DNA of 64,000 nucleotides from Desulfitobacterium_A sp035539115 (GCF_035539115.1 NZ_DATLJA010000036.1:25301-89300); one strand, 5' to 3'; counted from the first letter of the stretch, positions 17,842-26,982 are shown. A program made the numbers and translations. Notes: a model not told the origin generated them from the sequence alone.

Positions 17842-19971
17842 TTACGTTGTGGTCTTCTTTGATTCACTCGGAACTAAAATTGTGTCCTGATTTTCATGGA
17901 CAAAATTGAGGAAAATCGTCATATCGCGCGCGGGAAGCGGTCGTGATATGAGATAACCTTGGATCCCCTCACAGGCTTTAACTTTAAGAAATTCGAGTTG
18001 GGCTTCTGTTTCTACCCCTTCAACGATTGCTGAATAGTTTAATTCACGGGCCAGCTCTAAGATAGTGGAAACAATCGCACCATTCTCAGAATTACTCAAA
18101 CTGTCCTGGATAAAGCTCTGATCTACCTTTAAGGTGTCGATTGGGAAGCGTTTTAGATAGTTAAGAGAAGAATAACCGACTCCAAAGTCATCAATAGCAA
18201 TATGTATTCCTAATTTCTTTAATTGTCCTAACACACGAGACGTAAGCTCGATATCCTGCATGGCCATGCTTTCTGTGATCTCGAGTTCAAGCCAGACTCC
18301 CTTCATCCCTTCCTCTTCCAAGATCTCACTGATTCGCTCGACTAAGTCTTCTTGCTGAAGCTGGCGGACAGAGAGATTAACTGCAATACGCAGCGGAGGT
18401 AAGCCTTTTTCTTGCCAAGCCACATTTTGTGCTATGGCTGTACGCAAAACCCATTCACCAATCGGAATAATCAGACCAGTTTCCTCCGCAATCGGGATGA
18501 ATTTTCGTGGTGGAACCAATCCCGTTTCAGGATTCTGCCATCGTATCAAAGCTTCCATTCCGAGAAGTTTACCGCTGGTAACATCGACTTGAGGCTGATA
18601 ATAGAGCACGAATTCATTCCGATCGAGTCCTTTTCTTAACCGTTGTTCTAATGTTAAACGATCCTGCGCCTGGATATCCATATCCGATTGATAGAGCCAG
18701 TAACGGTTCTTCCCATTTTCCTTCGCCTTGTACATCGCCAAATCGGCATAGCGTAAGATCGTTTGCGCATCAATCAGTTTATCGGAAGCAACCGCAATGC
18801 CAATGCTAGGGGTTAAGAACAGCTCCAGCCCCTCCAGGATGAAGGGCATCCTGAAAACCCCCAGGATTCGTCGGGCGACGTCCTTAGCTTCTTCAATTCG
18901 AATATCCGGAAGAAGTACAGTAAACTCATCTCCACCCATCCGGGCTACTGTGTCCTCTTCCCGAATACACGTTGTAATCCGTCGACCGACCTCTTGCAAA
19001 AGCTGATCACCCGCTGCATGTCCTAAGGTATCATTAACATCCTTAAATCGATCTAAATCCAAAAAGAGAACAGCCAGTGTATTATCGTGCCGCGCAGCAT
19101 GAGCTAAAGCAATTGTTAGGCGATCAAGGAAGAGGTAGCGATTGGGGAGATCTGTCAGCGCATCATAATAGGCTAAATGTTTGATTCGTTCTTCATTTTT
19201 TTTGCGTAACGTTAAATCACTGAGAATAGCCGCATATTGTACCGTTTTTCCACAATCATCCTTGATCACACTTATGGTCAGCCACTCGGGGTAAATTTCT
19301 CCCGTTCTACGGCGGTTCCAAATTTCTCCCTGCCATTCCCCTTTTTCCAGAAGGAATTTCCACATTTGTCTGTAAAACTCTTGATTATGTTTGCCGGAAC
19401 TTAAAATTTTGGGATTCTTCCCTAATACCTCTTCAGTGCTATAGCCTGTAATTTCTTGAAAGGATCGATTCGTAAAAATAATGTCGCCCTTATCATCAGT
19501 TATCAAAACACCCTCTAAGGTGTTTTCGAAGATTTTAGCCGCCATGCGCATCTCTTCCATGTCCTTACGTCTTTGGGTAACATCCTGCTTGACGGCAATA
19601 AAATATAAATTCTGCTCTGGCTCAAAATAAACAGGAGTGATCGTCATTTCTTCTGTATAAAGGGTTCCATTCTTTTTCCGATTAATCATTTCTCCATGCC
19701 AAACTTTATTAGCCATAATGGTATCCCATAGTTCTTTATAAAATTCGGTCGGATGTACCTCAGATTTCAAAAACCGCAGATTCTTACCGAAGACCTCAGT
19801 CAAACTATAACCCGTTAAGGCAGTAAAGGCTGAATTGGCCCAGTTAATATGACCCTCAGCGTCTGTGATCACGATCGAATTAGCAGCCGCCTCTAACGCC
19901 GCTATTTGCAATCGATTAAATTTCTCTTCTTTGAATTTCGAAAGAGACTTTCGTTTGTGTTTTTTTAGCAT
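17842..19971 (-). CDS. PAS-PAS-GGDEF-EAL cyclic-di-GMP protein
   Basis: Signalling protein of about 709 residues without membrane helices. It has two PAS domains with PAC tails (about 25-140 and 145-265), a GGDEF diguanylate cyclase domain with intact MGGDEF (about 345) and an EAL phosphodiesterase domain with MEALIRW (about 472), plus DDFGVGYSSL and KVDQSF. Both catalytic motifs appear intact, so it could make and break c-di-GMP, with PAS input choosing between them. ATG 19971 is preferred: a GAGAGG ribosome site lies 8 nt upstream and overlaps the earlier GTG/ATG candidates at 19980/19977. Confidence 0.93.
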   Translation of the reverse strand: MLKKHKRKSLSKFKEEKFNRLQIAALEAAANSIVITDAEGHINWANSAFTALTGYSLTEVFGKNLRFLKSEVHPTEFYKELWDTIMANKVWHGEMINRKKNGTLYTEEMTITPVYFEPEQNLYFIAVKQDVTQRRKDMEEMRMAAKIFENTLEGVLITDDKGDIIFTNRSFQEITGYSTEEVLGKNPKILSSGKHNQEFYRQMWKFLLEKGEWQGEIWNRRRTGEIYPEWLTISVIKDDCGKTVQYAAILSDLTLRKKNEERIKHLAYYDALTDLPNRYLFLDRLTIALAHAARHDNTLAVLFLDLDRFKDVNDTLGHAAGDQLLQEVGRRITTCIREEDTVARMGGDEFTVLLPDIRIEEAKDVARRILGVFRMPFILEGLELFLTPSIGIAVASDKLIDAQTILRYADLAMYKAKENGKNRYWLYQSDMDIQAQDRLTLEQRLRKGLDRNEFVLYYQPQVDVTSGKLLGMEALIRWQNPETGLVPPRKFIPIAEETGLIIPIGEWVLRTAIAQNVAWQEKGLPPLRIAVNLSVRQLQQEDLVERISEILEEEGMKGVWLELEITESMAMQDIELTSRVLGQLKKLGIHIAIDDFGVGYSSLNYLKRFPIDTLKVDQSFIQDSLSNSENGAIVSTILELARELNYSAIVEGVETEAQLEFLKVKACEGIQGYLISRPLPARDMTIFLNFVHENQDTILVPSESKKTTT

Positions 19972-20132
19972 ACTCATCACCTCTCTGACAAGCTAAATGA
20001 CCTATTATTTTCTTCTTAGGCCGTTAATTTAGAATAATTACTTTAATATTCTTGTTCTTATTATACAAGACCTTGGCACATTTACTACTTGATTTTTTAT
20101 TAAATTTCTTGTTAAATTTTAATAGAAACAAA

Positions 20133-20155
20133 AATCCTCACAAAATGTGAGGATT
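20133..20155 (-). terminator. Terminator of the XRE regulator
   Basis: AATCCTCACA / TGTGAGGATT, 10-bp perfect stem with a 3-nt loop, followed by TTTTG on the minus strand, 31 bp past the stop of the regulator gene. Confidence 0.85.
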
Positions 20156-20185
20156 AGCTAATAAAGTTCATATCAAATTTTAACT

Positions 20186-20584
20186 TTATTTTGCATCCAA
20201 TAAGGAAGTCTTAGCTATAAAATAAAACTTACGATAAATCTCTTCTTTCTTTTGCTTGGAAAGTTCGGACATTCCAATCGCTTTAAGCGTTTCTTGTAAA
20301 AGCGTATGTTGTTCCAGTTCTTCTCGAGCAATAAGTGGAGCTTTACCTAAGCAACTGAAAATATAGTTCTCATCAAGTCCACAGTTTTCCGATAAATTCC
20401 GAATAAATTGATCATCTGGAACCTTCTCACCGCGTTCTACCTCACGCAGGTAGGAAGGATTCACTCCCACGTGTACACTTAGTTGCTGGAGCGATATTTT
20501 TTTGTGAACTCTATATTCATTAATATATCGACCAATTTCCAAAAGTAATTCTTTATGCTCACTCTGCTCTCTGCTCAAGGCCAT
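20186..20584 (-). CDS. XRE-family transcriptional regulator
   Basis: 132 residues with an N-terminal HTH_3 domain (about residues 14-72): KKISLQQLSVHVGVNPSYLREVERGE is a textbook helix-turn-helix with the conserved Glu-Arg-Gly. A Lys/Glu-rich helical C-terminal half may dimerise. ATG 20584 is chosen because GAGGAGAG is 8 nt upstream; the longer GTG-led frame (to 20623) lacks one. It is divergent from peptidase T across a 428-bp region containing GTTAAC triplets and other repeats, which are plausible binding sites. The ligand is unknown. Confidence 0.85.
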   Translation of the reverse strand: MALSREQSEHKELLLEIGRYINEYRVHKKISLQQLSVHVGVNPSYLREVERGEKVPDDQFIRNLSENCGLDENYIFSCLGKAPLIAREELEQHTLLQETLKAIGMSELSKQKKEEIYRKFYFIAKTSLLDAK

Positions 20585-21012
20585 ATCACTAGCTCTCCTC
20601 TGTCCCCTGTCTACAACAGGCATTATTATTAAACTTGAAAATAAATTTATCTTACCCTTTACAGAAACTTTCCTTCGGTAATGGATATAATAATTTTTAG
20701 GATAAAATTATGTTGTTTAAATATTGCAAGAATCGTGCCATACTATAATACCATAATATGCACTTCTGCGGGTTACAATTTGTTAACTTTTTGAAATAAG
20801 AGTTAACTTCGCGTTAACTCTGTGAACTATGATGAATATTTTGATGAATATTTTTAAATAATTTTTCGGGGCATTCCATACTTTCACAGCTCAATTCCTA
20901 TATAATAGTAACTGTCGTCATTAAGATAACTTTAATAAAACATTATCTTAGTATTAAATTTAATAACAATTATAATGGTATTAATTAAAAGAATATAAGT
21001 GGAGGTTAGCAC
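20585..21012. promoter_or_regulatory. Divergent XRE/pepT intergenic region with repeated motifs
   Basis: 428 bp, very AT-rich, no gene. It contains three GTTAAC hexamers (20782, 20802, 20813; spacing 20 and 11), a perfect 12-bp tandem repeat of GATGAATATTTT (20831-20854), a TATAAT at 20901-20906 without a good -35, and an 8-bp inverted repeat TAAGATAA/TTATCTTA (20922-20929, 20943-20950) in the presumed pepT leader. These are candidate operator elements; none can be assigned to a known factor. Confidence 0.5.
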
Positions 21013-22248
21013 ATGTCCAATGTAATTAAACGTTTTCTTAAATATGTTCAGATTGATACCCAATCAAATGAAGTTTCGACCTCGGTTCCAAGCACCACGA
21101 ACCAACTTAATTTAGGCAGAGTACTGTTTGATGAACTCAAAAGTTTAGGGTTGCAAGGGGCAAAATTGGATGATAAAGGATATGTTTATGCCACCCTTCC
21201 CGCCAATGTAACTCAAACCGTTCCAGCAATCGGTTTCATCGCTCATATGGATACAAGCCCGGACATGTCTGGACGCGACGTTAAACCTCAGCTCATCGAA
21301 AACTATCCTGGTGGAGACATTGTTTTAAATTCTAAACAAAACCTTATGATTTCAGTAGAAGCATTTCCCGAACTGAACCAATACATTGGAGCCACCTTGA
21401 TCACCACAGATGGAACAACCCTACTTGGGGCAGATGATAAGGCCGGTATCGCGGAAATTATGGCCGTACTAGAATATTTAACTGAGCATCCCGAGCTTCC
21501 ACATGGCAAACTTTGCATCGCATTTACACCAGATGAGGAAATTGGTCGCGGTGCAGACCATTTTGATGTTGAAGGCTTTGGCGCAGAATTTGCCTATACG
21601 GTTGATGGCGGACCGCTTGGCGAATTGGAATATGAAAATTTTAATGCAGCTAAAGCTGTGGTTAAAGTACATGGTCGCAATGTTCATCCCGGAAGTTCAA
21701 AAGGTAAGATGATTAACTCACTGCTTCTAGCCAATGAGTTCATTCTACTTCTTCCTCCGCAGGAGACTCCTTCACATACGGAAGGGTATGAAGGATTCTA
21801 TCATCTAAACAGCATTCAGGGGGATGTTGAGGACACTGTTCTTGACTATATTCTCCGTGATTTTCAGAGTGAAGGCTTGGAAAACCGTAAAAAGACTGTG
21901 CAACAAGCGATTGTACAGTTACAGAAAAAATACGGTGAAAACTCTTTTACGTTAGAAATCACGGATCAGTACCAGAATATGCGCGAAAAAATCGAGCCTG
22001 TGATGCATATCGTGAAGACCGCTCAGCACGCGATGGAAGAGGTTGGAGTCAAACCCGATATTCGCCCGATTCGCGGAGGTACAGACGGAGCGCGTCTTTC
22101 GTTCATGGGCTTGCCCACCCCTAACCTCTTCACAGGCGGACATAATGCCCACGGTAAATATGAATTCATCCCAACCTTTGCTCTTGAAAAAGGAGTCGAA
22201 GTCATCCTTAAAGTAATCGAGATCTACACCAAAGCCGCGATTCGTTAG
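21013..22248 (+). CDS. pepT: Peptidase T (tripeptide aminopeptidase)
   Basis: M20-family zinc exopeptidase that removes the N-terminal residue from tripeptides in the cytosol. Catalytic-centre motifs are all present: IAHMDTSPD near residue 76-84, GADDKAG near 139, TPDEEIGRG near 173 and GGHNAHGKYEF near 375, with the dimerisation domain between. 411 residues is the family length. ATG 21013 has GGAGG 7 nt upstream. It ends at a shared bidirectional terminator facing cstA. Proximity to cstA (a starvation/peptide-uptake-linked carrier) fits a peptide or amino-acid utilisation context, which is inference. Confidence 0.96.
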   Translation: MSNVIKRFLKYVQIDTQSNEVSTSVPSTTNQLNLGRVLFDELKSLGLQGAKLDDKGYVYATLPANVTQTVPAIGFIAHMDTSPDMSGRDVKPQLIENYPGGDIVLNSKQNLMISVEAFPELNQYIGATLITTDGTTLLGADDKAGIAEIMAVLEYLTEHPELPHGKLCIAFTPDEEIGRGADHFDVEGFGAEFAYTVDGGPLGELEYENFNAAKAVVKVHGRNVHPGSSKGKMINSLLLANEFILLLPPQETPSHTEGYEGFYHLNSIQGDVEDTVLDYILRDFQSEGLENRKKTVQQAIVQLQKKYGENSFTLEITDQYQNMREKIEPVMHIVKTAQHAMEEVGVKPDIRPIRGGTDGARLSFMGLPTPNLFTGGHNAHGKYEFIPTFALEKGVEVILKVIEIYTKAAIR

Positions 22249-22286
22249 GTTTCAGTGATACAACTTAAGAAAAACGAAGAATATGG

Positions 22287-22332
22287 AAAAGACGAAGGAT
22301 CAAAGAAATAATTTTCTCATCCTTCGTCTTTT
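22287..22332. terminator. Bidirectional terminator between pepT and cstA
   Basis: 14-bp perfect stem AAAAGACGAAGGAT / ATCCTTCGTCTTTT with an 18-nt loop between convergent genes; the A/T ends give a T tract in both directions. Confidence 0.85.
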
Positions 22333-22351
22333 CATTTAATCGACTCTCGAA

Positions 22352-24172
22352 TTATTTACCGGTAATACTACTCGCCGGCAAAGAAATTGTAGCAGTAGGA
22401 TGTCCAGCTTTACGTTCAGCAATAATTTCAAACCATTTGCGAACTCCATCAATAAGGATGACCGCAGCCAACACCAACATGATGACGATGAGTCCCACCT
22501 TTACGTAATCATGAGCCGGCATATATTGATTCATCATGGACCATAATCCAGCATAGAAAACCGTTACTACCATGTAAGTAAAAGGTACAAGCGTAGTCCA
22601 AGCATAAATCATCTTTTTGGAGTTTCTTAAAATTATTGTTGTGCCAATTGACAATACGATGGTCGCCAATAACTGGTTAGATACACCAAAGATTGGCCAA
22701 ATCGAAGAAACATTCCCTCCCCACAGCATATAACCCCAAGCTCCAGATATAGCTGCACTGGTAATAATTACTCCAGGCCACCAATGAATACTAGAGAAGG
22801 GTTTATAGACATAACGTCCCAAGAAATCTTGAAGAATATAACGACCAACCCGGGTTCCAGCATCAATAGTCGTTAAGATAAAGAGGGCTTCAAACATGAT
22901 TCCAAACTGATACCAATATTTCATCAAATTGGTTCCTAACATTTGCGAGAAAACGTGGGCCATTCCAACGGCTAAGGTCACAGCGCCTCCTGTACGTCCT
23001 GCTAAATCCATGCCCACCATAGAGGATAAGCTCTGAAGATCTACTGTTTGCATATTTAAGGTCGCAAAGACCTTAGGCGCTGTATTGATAGCGAAATAGT
23101 CTCCCGGTTGCAGCACGGTTGCAGCAATTAAGGCCATAATCGCAACAAAGGCTTCCATGAGCATTCCGCCGAAGCCCACGATTTGGATATCTTTTTCGCT
23201 ATTGATAATTTTAGGAGTAGTTCCTGAACTAATTAGAGCGTGGAAACCTGAAATCGCGCCACAGGCGATGGAAATACTCACGAAGGGCCAAATCGGGCCT
23301 TTAACAATCGGACCATTTGCCGTCCGAGCAAATTCCGTTATAGCAGGCATTACGATTTGGGGATGGACCCAAATAATCCCGACTGCTAACATTAAGATTG
23401 TACCAATTTTCAAATAACTACTGATATAATCACGCGGTGCCAAGAGTAACCACACTGGCAAAATCGCAGCGACCAGACCATAAACGGGAAGAATAATCCA
23501 CATCATCTGTTCTGACCAGTTAAATATAAATCCGAACCCTGACGAAACGACGGCTTGGCCTGCCCAAATGCTCAAAAAGACAAGTGCAACACCCAGTGCC
23601 GATGCTTCCCCGATCTTTCCGGGGCGAATTTTATACATATAAAGTCCAACTAAAAGGGCGATTGGAATAGTCATGGTGATAATAAAGGAGCCCCAAGGAT
23701 TATTTTTCATTGCACCAACGATAACAACCGCCAAGCCTGCCATCGCGAGTACGAGAATGAAGAGAATAGCAATACCAGTAGTTAGACCTGATACCTTACC
23801 AATTTCTTCTTTCGCAATTTCTGAAAGTGAACGTCCATTATAACGAACAGAGGCAAAAAGAATAATCATATCATGAACTGCACCACCCAGAACTGCTCCC
23901 ACTAAAATCCAGATTGCTCCTGGTAAGTAACCAAATTGAGCGGCTAGAACAGGTCCAACAAGAGGCCCAGCACCCGCGATTGCTGCAAAATGGTGGCCAA
24001 AAACAACCCATTTATTTGTCGGGACAAAGTTTTGTCCATCATTTAAGCGGTGGGCTGGCGTAATTCGATTTTCATCAATAACCAATACTTTGGTGACCAT
24101 AAATGCACCATAGAATCGATAAGCAAGCATAAGAATACACGCGGCTGCAATGACTAGCGTCAAAGCATTCAT
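22352..24172 (-). CDS. cstA: CstA-family carbon starvation carrier
   Basis: Polytopic membrane protein of the CstA/BtsT family, with roughly 14-16 helices over ~606 residues. Conserved blocks include NKWVVFGHHFAAIAGAGPLVGP, LGGAVHDMIILFASVR, FHALISSGTTPK and the C-terminal VFGVSNQLLA-like motif. Family members import pyruvate or peptides during nutrient limitation. ATG 24172 (NALTLV...) is preferred to ATG 24178 because of a GGTG site 7 nt upstream, though both are weak. It is preceded by an unusually long leader (24179-24447) holding a tiny ORF and an attenuator-like fold. Confidence 0.94.
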   Translation of the reverse strand: MNALTLVIAAACILMLAYRFYGAFMVTKVLVIDENRITPAHRLNDGQNFVPTNKWVVFGHHFAAIAGAGPLVGPVLAAQFGYLPGAIWILVGAVLGGAVHDMIILFASVRYNGRSLSEIAKEEIGKVSGLTTGIAILFILVLAMAGLAVVIVGAMKNNPWGSFIITMTIPIALLVGLYMYKIRPGKIGEASALGVALVFLSIWAGQAVVSSGFGFIFNWSEQMMWIILPVYGLVAAILPVWLLLAPRDYISSYLKIGTILMLAVGIIWVHPQIVMPAITEFARTANGPIVKGPIWPFVSISIACGAISGFHALISSGTTPKIINSEKDIQIVGFGGMLMEAFVAIMALIAATVLQPGDYFAINTAPKVFATLNMQTVDLQSLSSMVGMDLAGRTGGAVTLAVGMAHVFSQMLGTNLMKYWYQFGIMFEALFILTTIDAGTRVGRYILQDFLGRYVYKPFSSIHWWPGVIITSAAISGAWGYMLWGGNVSSIWPIFGVSNQLLATIVLSIGTTIILRNSKKMIYAWTTLVPFTYMVVTVFYAGLWSMMNQYMPAHDYVKVGLIVIMLVLAAVILIDGVRKWFEIIAERKAGHPTATISLPASSITGK

Positions 24173-24411
24173 GAACATTCACCAACTTTCTTCTATTAAT
24201 TACACATAAAAAATCCGTAATATTACGTAGTCGCAGAAGATTCCGATAATAGAAAAGTCCATAATCTTTTTTTCAAAACTAAAACGAAATAATAATAGCA
24301 ATTAATTCACCCTGGCAAATAAGTAATCTCTATCCTCCCCTCTCTTTATGGACATTTTCTAAGCTAAACTTACCATAAAGCTAAAAAACTGTCTACATTT
24401 TTTTGAATAAT

Positions 24412-24447
24412 TTAGACTTGTACCATAACAGTTTTAGTATCTGACAT
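24412..24447 (-). CDS. Possible 11-residue leader peptide upstream of cstA
   Basis: ATG 24447 follows AAAGGAGG at 6 nt, the best ribosome site in the region, and reads MSDTKTVMVQV then stop. It overlaps the 5' arm of a possible terminator-like hairpin. It contains three Val in its last five codons but no homopolymer of a regulatory amino acid. It could be a translated leader controlling cstA or the relic of a lost gene. Confidence 0.4.
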   Translation of the reverse strand: MSDTKTVMVQV

Positions 24448-24470
24448 AAGGTTCCTCCTTTATGAAGATA

Positions 24471-24508
24471 GAAATAAAGCCTAGTTCAGCCATACGGCTG
24501 AACTAGGC
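24471..24508 (-). terminator. Terminator of the MarR-GH3-MFS unit
   Basis: 13-bp perfect stem GCCTAGTTCAGCC / GGCTGAACTAGGC with a 4-nt loop, then TTTATTTC on the minus strand, 66 bp past the MFS stop codon. Confidence 0.9.
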
Positions 24509-24573
24509 TCACGCAAAATCAGTAATTTCCATTTTATCTTTGAGAATTATTTACTTCCTATTTTATTAACCTC

Positions 24574-25770
24574 TTAAGATTCTTGTCTAAGGGGAGTCGA
24601 TTTATTTTCAAAACTATTAAGCTTACGACCCGCCACTAAAACAACTCCCAAAAGAAGGATCGCTCCTGTGATATAGGGTAACCCCATATATAACCCGTAT
24701 AGAGCCCCGCCCATTATAGGTCCAAGAATCCGTCCCAGACTACCAAAGGATTGAAACAAGCCGAGCGAAGCTCCTTGACCTTGGCTGCCTTGTTTCGTCA
24801 CTAGACTCGAACTCGTTGGACCCATTAAGGAATTCCCAACCATGAAAAGGATCGTTGCAAGGACTAATGTCACCGTATTAGGAGCCAATAAAATCAGAAA
24901 AAGTGAAATGGCACAAAAATAAGCCCCTGTTTTAACCAAATTGGCATCACCAAACCGTTTCACTAACTGCCCGATCAACCCGCCTTGTACGATAACTCCG
25001 AATATCCCAAGAATAGTGAAGGTTGTTCCCATTTCTTTCGGTCCAAATCCAACCTTAGCCGCTGCTAATAAGGCAAACGTAGTTTCAAACATGGCCATAG
25101 CAAAGCTGAGGACAAAGTTGAAAATGTATAATGCAAATAGCGGATCTTTCACTATTTCGATGCTGAAATGAGGAATTTTTTTATTTGAAGGTTTGCTTGA
25201 TTTTTGTAAAGTCTCCGGTAATAAGGCCAAAGCAAACGGGAGAACGGCTAATGCTAAGGCACCTGCGACAAAGAAGGGTGTTGTAAAACTTGAATGACCC
25301 AACCATCCGCCGAGAGCCGGTCCAAAGATCATCCCCATCCCCATTGCCGCACCAACCATCCCCATACTTTTGGAACGGTCAGCACCTTCAGTAATATCGG
25401 CTAAATAAGCCATACTCGTGGGTAAAGTTGCAGAGGAGATCATCCCCGATAAAGCTCGGATGGCGATAAGGAGCCAAAGATTGTGTGCGAAGCCAAAAAG
25501 GAAAAAAGTGAGTCCATAGCCACTCAAACCAATAAGAATGACTGGCCTACGCCCAATCCGATCTGAGAGACGTCCCCAAAACGGAGCGAAGAAAAATTGC
25601 ATAATGGAGTAGGCAGACATGAAGAGTCCAAGAGAAATAGCATTTCCTCCAAGATCCTGAACCAAGAACGGTAGGATCGGAATAATAATTCCAAAACCGA
25701 CCATCACTAAAAACTGAATGATCAACAAGATAATCATCGGGCGTACATATGATTTCTCCATAAGTTTCAT
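24574..25770 (-). CDS. MFS efflux transporter (TetA/multidrug-like)
   Basis: 398 residues, about 12 membrane helices. Motif A GRLSDRIGRRPVIL lies after helix 2, and the proline/glycine-rich motif C region GPALGGWLG is in helix 5, which together mark drug:H+ antiporters (DHA1). It is the last gene of a MarR - GH3 remnant - MFS unit: 25 bp separate it from the GH3 stop. MarR control of an efflux pump is a common arrangement, so a role in export of an aromatic or drug-like compound is likely. The start ATG 25770 has AGGAG only 3 nt upstream; an alternative ATG lies four codons in. Confidence 0.9.
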   Translation of the reverse strand: MKLMEKSYVRPMIILLIIQFLVMVGFGIIIPILPFLVQDLGGNAISLGLFMSAYSIMQFFFAPFWGRLSDRIGRRPVILIGLSGYGLTFFLFGFAHNLWLLIAIRALSGMISSATLPTSMAYLADITEGADRSKSMGMVGAAMGMGMIFGPALGGWLGHSSFTTPFFVAGALALAVLPFALALLPETLQKSSKPSNKKIPHFSIEIVKDPLFALYIFNFVLSFAMAMFETTFALLAAAKVGFGPKEMGTTFTILGIFGVIVQGGLIGQLVKRFGDANLVKTGAYFCAISLFLILLAPNTVTLVLATILFMVGNSLMGPTSSSLVTKQGSQGQGASLGLFQSFGSLGRILGPIMGGALYGLYMGLPYITGAILLLGVVLVAGRKLNSFENKSTPLRQES

Positions 25771-25795
25771 GATCTCCTATTCTCTATCCTCTATT

Positions 25796-26468
25796 CTAGT
25801 TCTTGATCGCTACACGATTGTCTTCAAGGAGTGCGATTAGCTGTGCATCCTTAACCAAGCGGGGAATTTTCACCTGGTTAAGGGACGCACCCCGTCGAAG
25901 CAATTCCTGACGTAGTTTAGCAAACGTTCCTGGCTGTACTTTATCCATTTTCAGGGAGATGATCCGGTTTCCTTCAATACCCGCTCGATAACGGGGATTC
26001 ATCTCTTCAAGGTAATGTTCAAGGTTTGTCTGAAAGGTTTTAATATCAGAAGAAGCGATTTCAACATAGAAATGATAATGCCCTACAGCTTCCTTCATAA
26101 ACTCAAGGCTTGGGCTTTGATGATAATACCCTACCACTTTGACCACATCCTCGAGACGATAACGGTAAAATCCCGAGAAATTGGTCACAACAATTTCATA
26201 CATTTCACCGACTCGTAAATCCTTTAGTTCAAGGGTAGAAGGTTTCGAAGAATCGGACTCTTTGATTGGAATAAATTCATAGTAAGCTGATCGAGGCGTG
26301 ATAACATAGGTTGCTTCATTAACGTTAACTGCTAAGCCTATCAGGGCTTCCGTGGCCCCATAGACCGCTGAATAAACGGGTAATTTTCCAGAATAGTAAT
26401 TTAGTTTGTCCAATCTGATCCGCCGCAAAAGCATAAACAACGTTCACGATTTTCTCAAAAAAGCTCAT
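25796..26468 (-). pseudogene. GH3-family acyl-adenylate ligase, internally deleted remnant
   Basis: The ORF from 26440 (214 residues) is the C-terminal part of a GH3 (auxin-responsive promoter) family protein. It contains the KLPVYSAVYGATEA adenylate motif, then YYEFIPI, LKDLRVGEMYEIVVTN and a YRLEDVVKVVG hinge. Bacterial GH3 proteins are about 500-560 residues, so the N-terminal ~300 including the ATP-binding entry are absent. Upstream, ATG 26468 with a GGGAG site at 7 nt opens a different frame reading MSFFEKIVNVVYAFAADQI, which resembles a GH3 N-terminus. The simplest reading is an out-of-frame internal deletion joining the two ends. It lies 20 bp after marR and 25 bp before the MFS gene. 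GH3 enzymes in plants conjugate amino acids to acyl acids; the bacterial function is unclear. Confidence 0.75.
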
Positions 26469-26487
26469 TATTCTACTCCCTGTTTTT

Positions 26488-26925
26488 CTATCTCAAATCT
26501 GATACTTCGTCAAGCACCTGAAGGTAACGAATTAGGTGTTGATTAAGGAGTTCAATCTCCTCTTCACCTAACCGATTTAATATGTGTTGATGAATCGTGG
26601 AAAGTCTCTGATCGAAAAAAGCCAATTGACTCTCTCCTTCTTCCGAAAGCTTGATCAACACCAGTCGTCGATCCTGATCACTTCGTTCGCGAGTGATCAA
26701 TCCCAGTTTATATAATCGATCGACAAACCCGGTCACCGCCCCTAGTGTAATATCGTATAGTTTAGCGATCTCTGACGGTGTACAGCTCTCTTGCCGTTTA
26801 AGATACATAAGAAAATGAAATTGATGAAGAGAAATCTTTTCTTCAGTAGGTATGAGAAATTTTTGATATTTTTGTCCTATTGAGTGTATTACACTATCAG
26901 TCTCCATTAAATTAGATATCATCAT
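26488..26925 (-). CDS. MarR-family transcriptional regulator
   Basis: About 145 residues with the MarR winged helix-turn-helix: SCTPSEIAKLYDITLGAVTGFVDRL is the recognition region, and the wing carries RERSDQDRRLVLIKLSEEG with the conserved DxR. Terminal helices would dimerise. ATG 26925 has GAGG 5 nt upstream; the GTG at 26931 lies within that site. It is the first gene of the unit with the GH3 remnant and MFS efflux gene and probably represses it, since a 19-bp inverted repeat overlaps the -35 of its promoter. Confidence 0.92.
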   Translation of the reverse strand: MMISNLMETDSVIHSIGQKYQKFLIPTEEKISLHQFHFLMYLKRQESCTPSEIAKLYDITLGAVTGFVDRLYKLGLITRERSDQDRRLVLIKLSEEGESQLAFFDQRLSTIHQHILNRLGEEEIELLNQHLIRYLQVLDEVSDLR

Positions 26926-26946
26926 TAGCACCTCGATCCTCGGTAA

Positions 26947-26982
26947 ATTATATGCCGCACTAATAGTTTATGTCAATAACTA
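26947..26982 (-). promoter_or_regulatory. marR promoter with overlapping operator-like palindrome
   Basis: On the minus strand: exact TTGACA (26976-26971), 18-bp spacer, exact TATAAT (26952-26947), 22 bp before the marR ATG. An interrupted palindrome TAGTT-N9-AACTA (26964-26982) covers the -35 box, the usual place for a MarR autorepressor site. Confidence 0.75.

Larger units (their letters stand above)
24179..24573 (-). promoter_or_regulatory. Long cstA upstream region
   Basis: 395 bp without an ordinary gene. It contains, in minus-strand order: the terminator of the upstream MFS gene (24471-24508), a strong ribosome site with an 11-codon ORF (24412-24447), paired segments CAGTTTTAG/CTAAAAAACTG and TAGAC/GTCTA that could form a hairpin followed by a T run (24381-24437), and a perfect 12-bp palindrome CGTAATATTACG (24216-24227) close to the cstA start. 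Confidence 0.5.
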
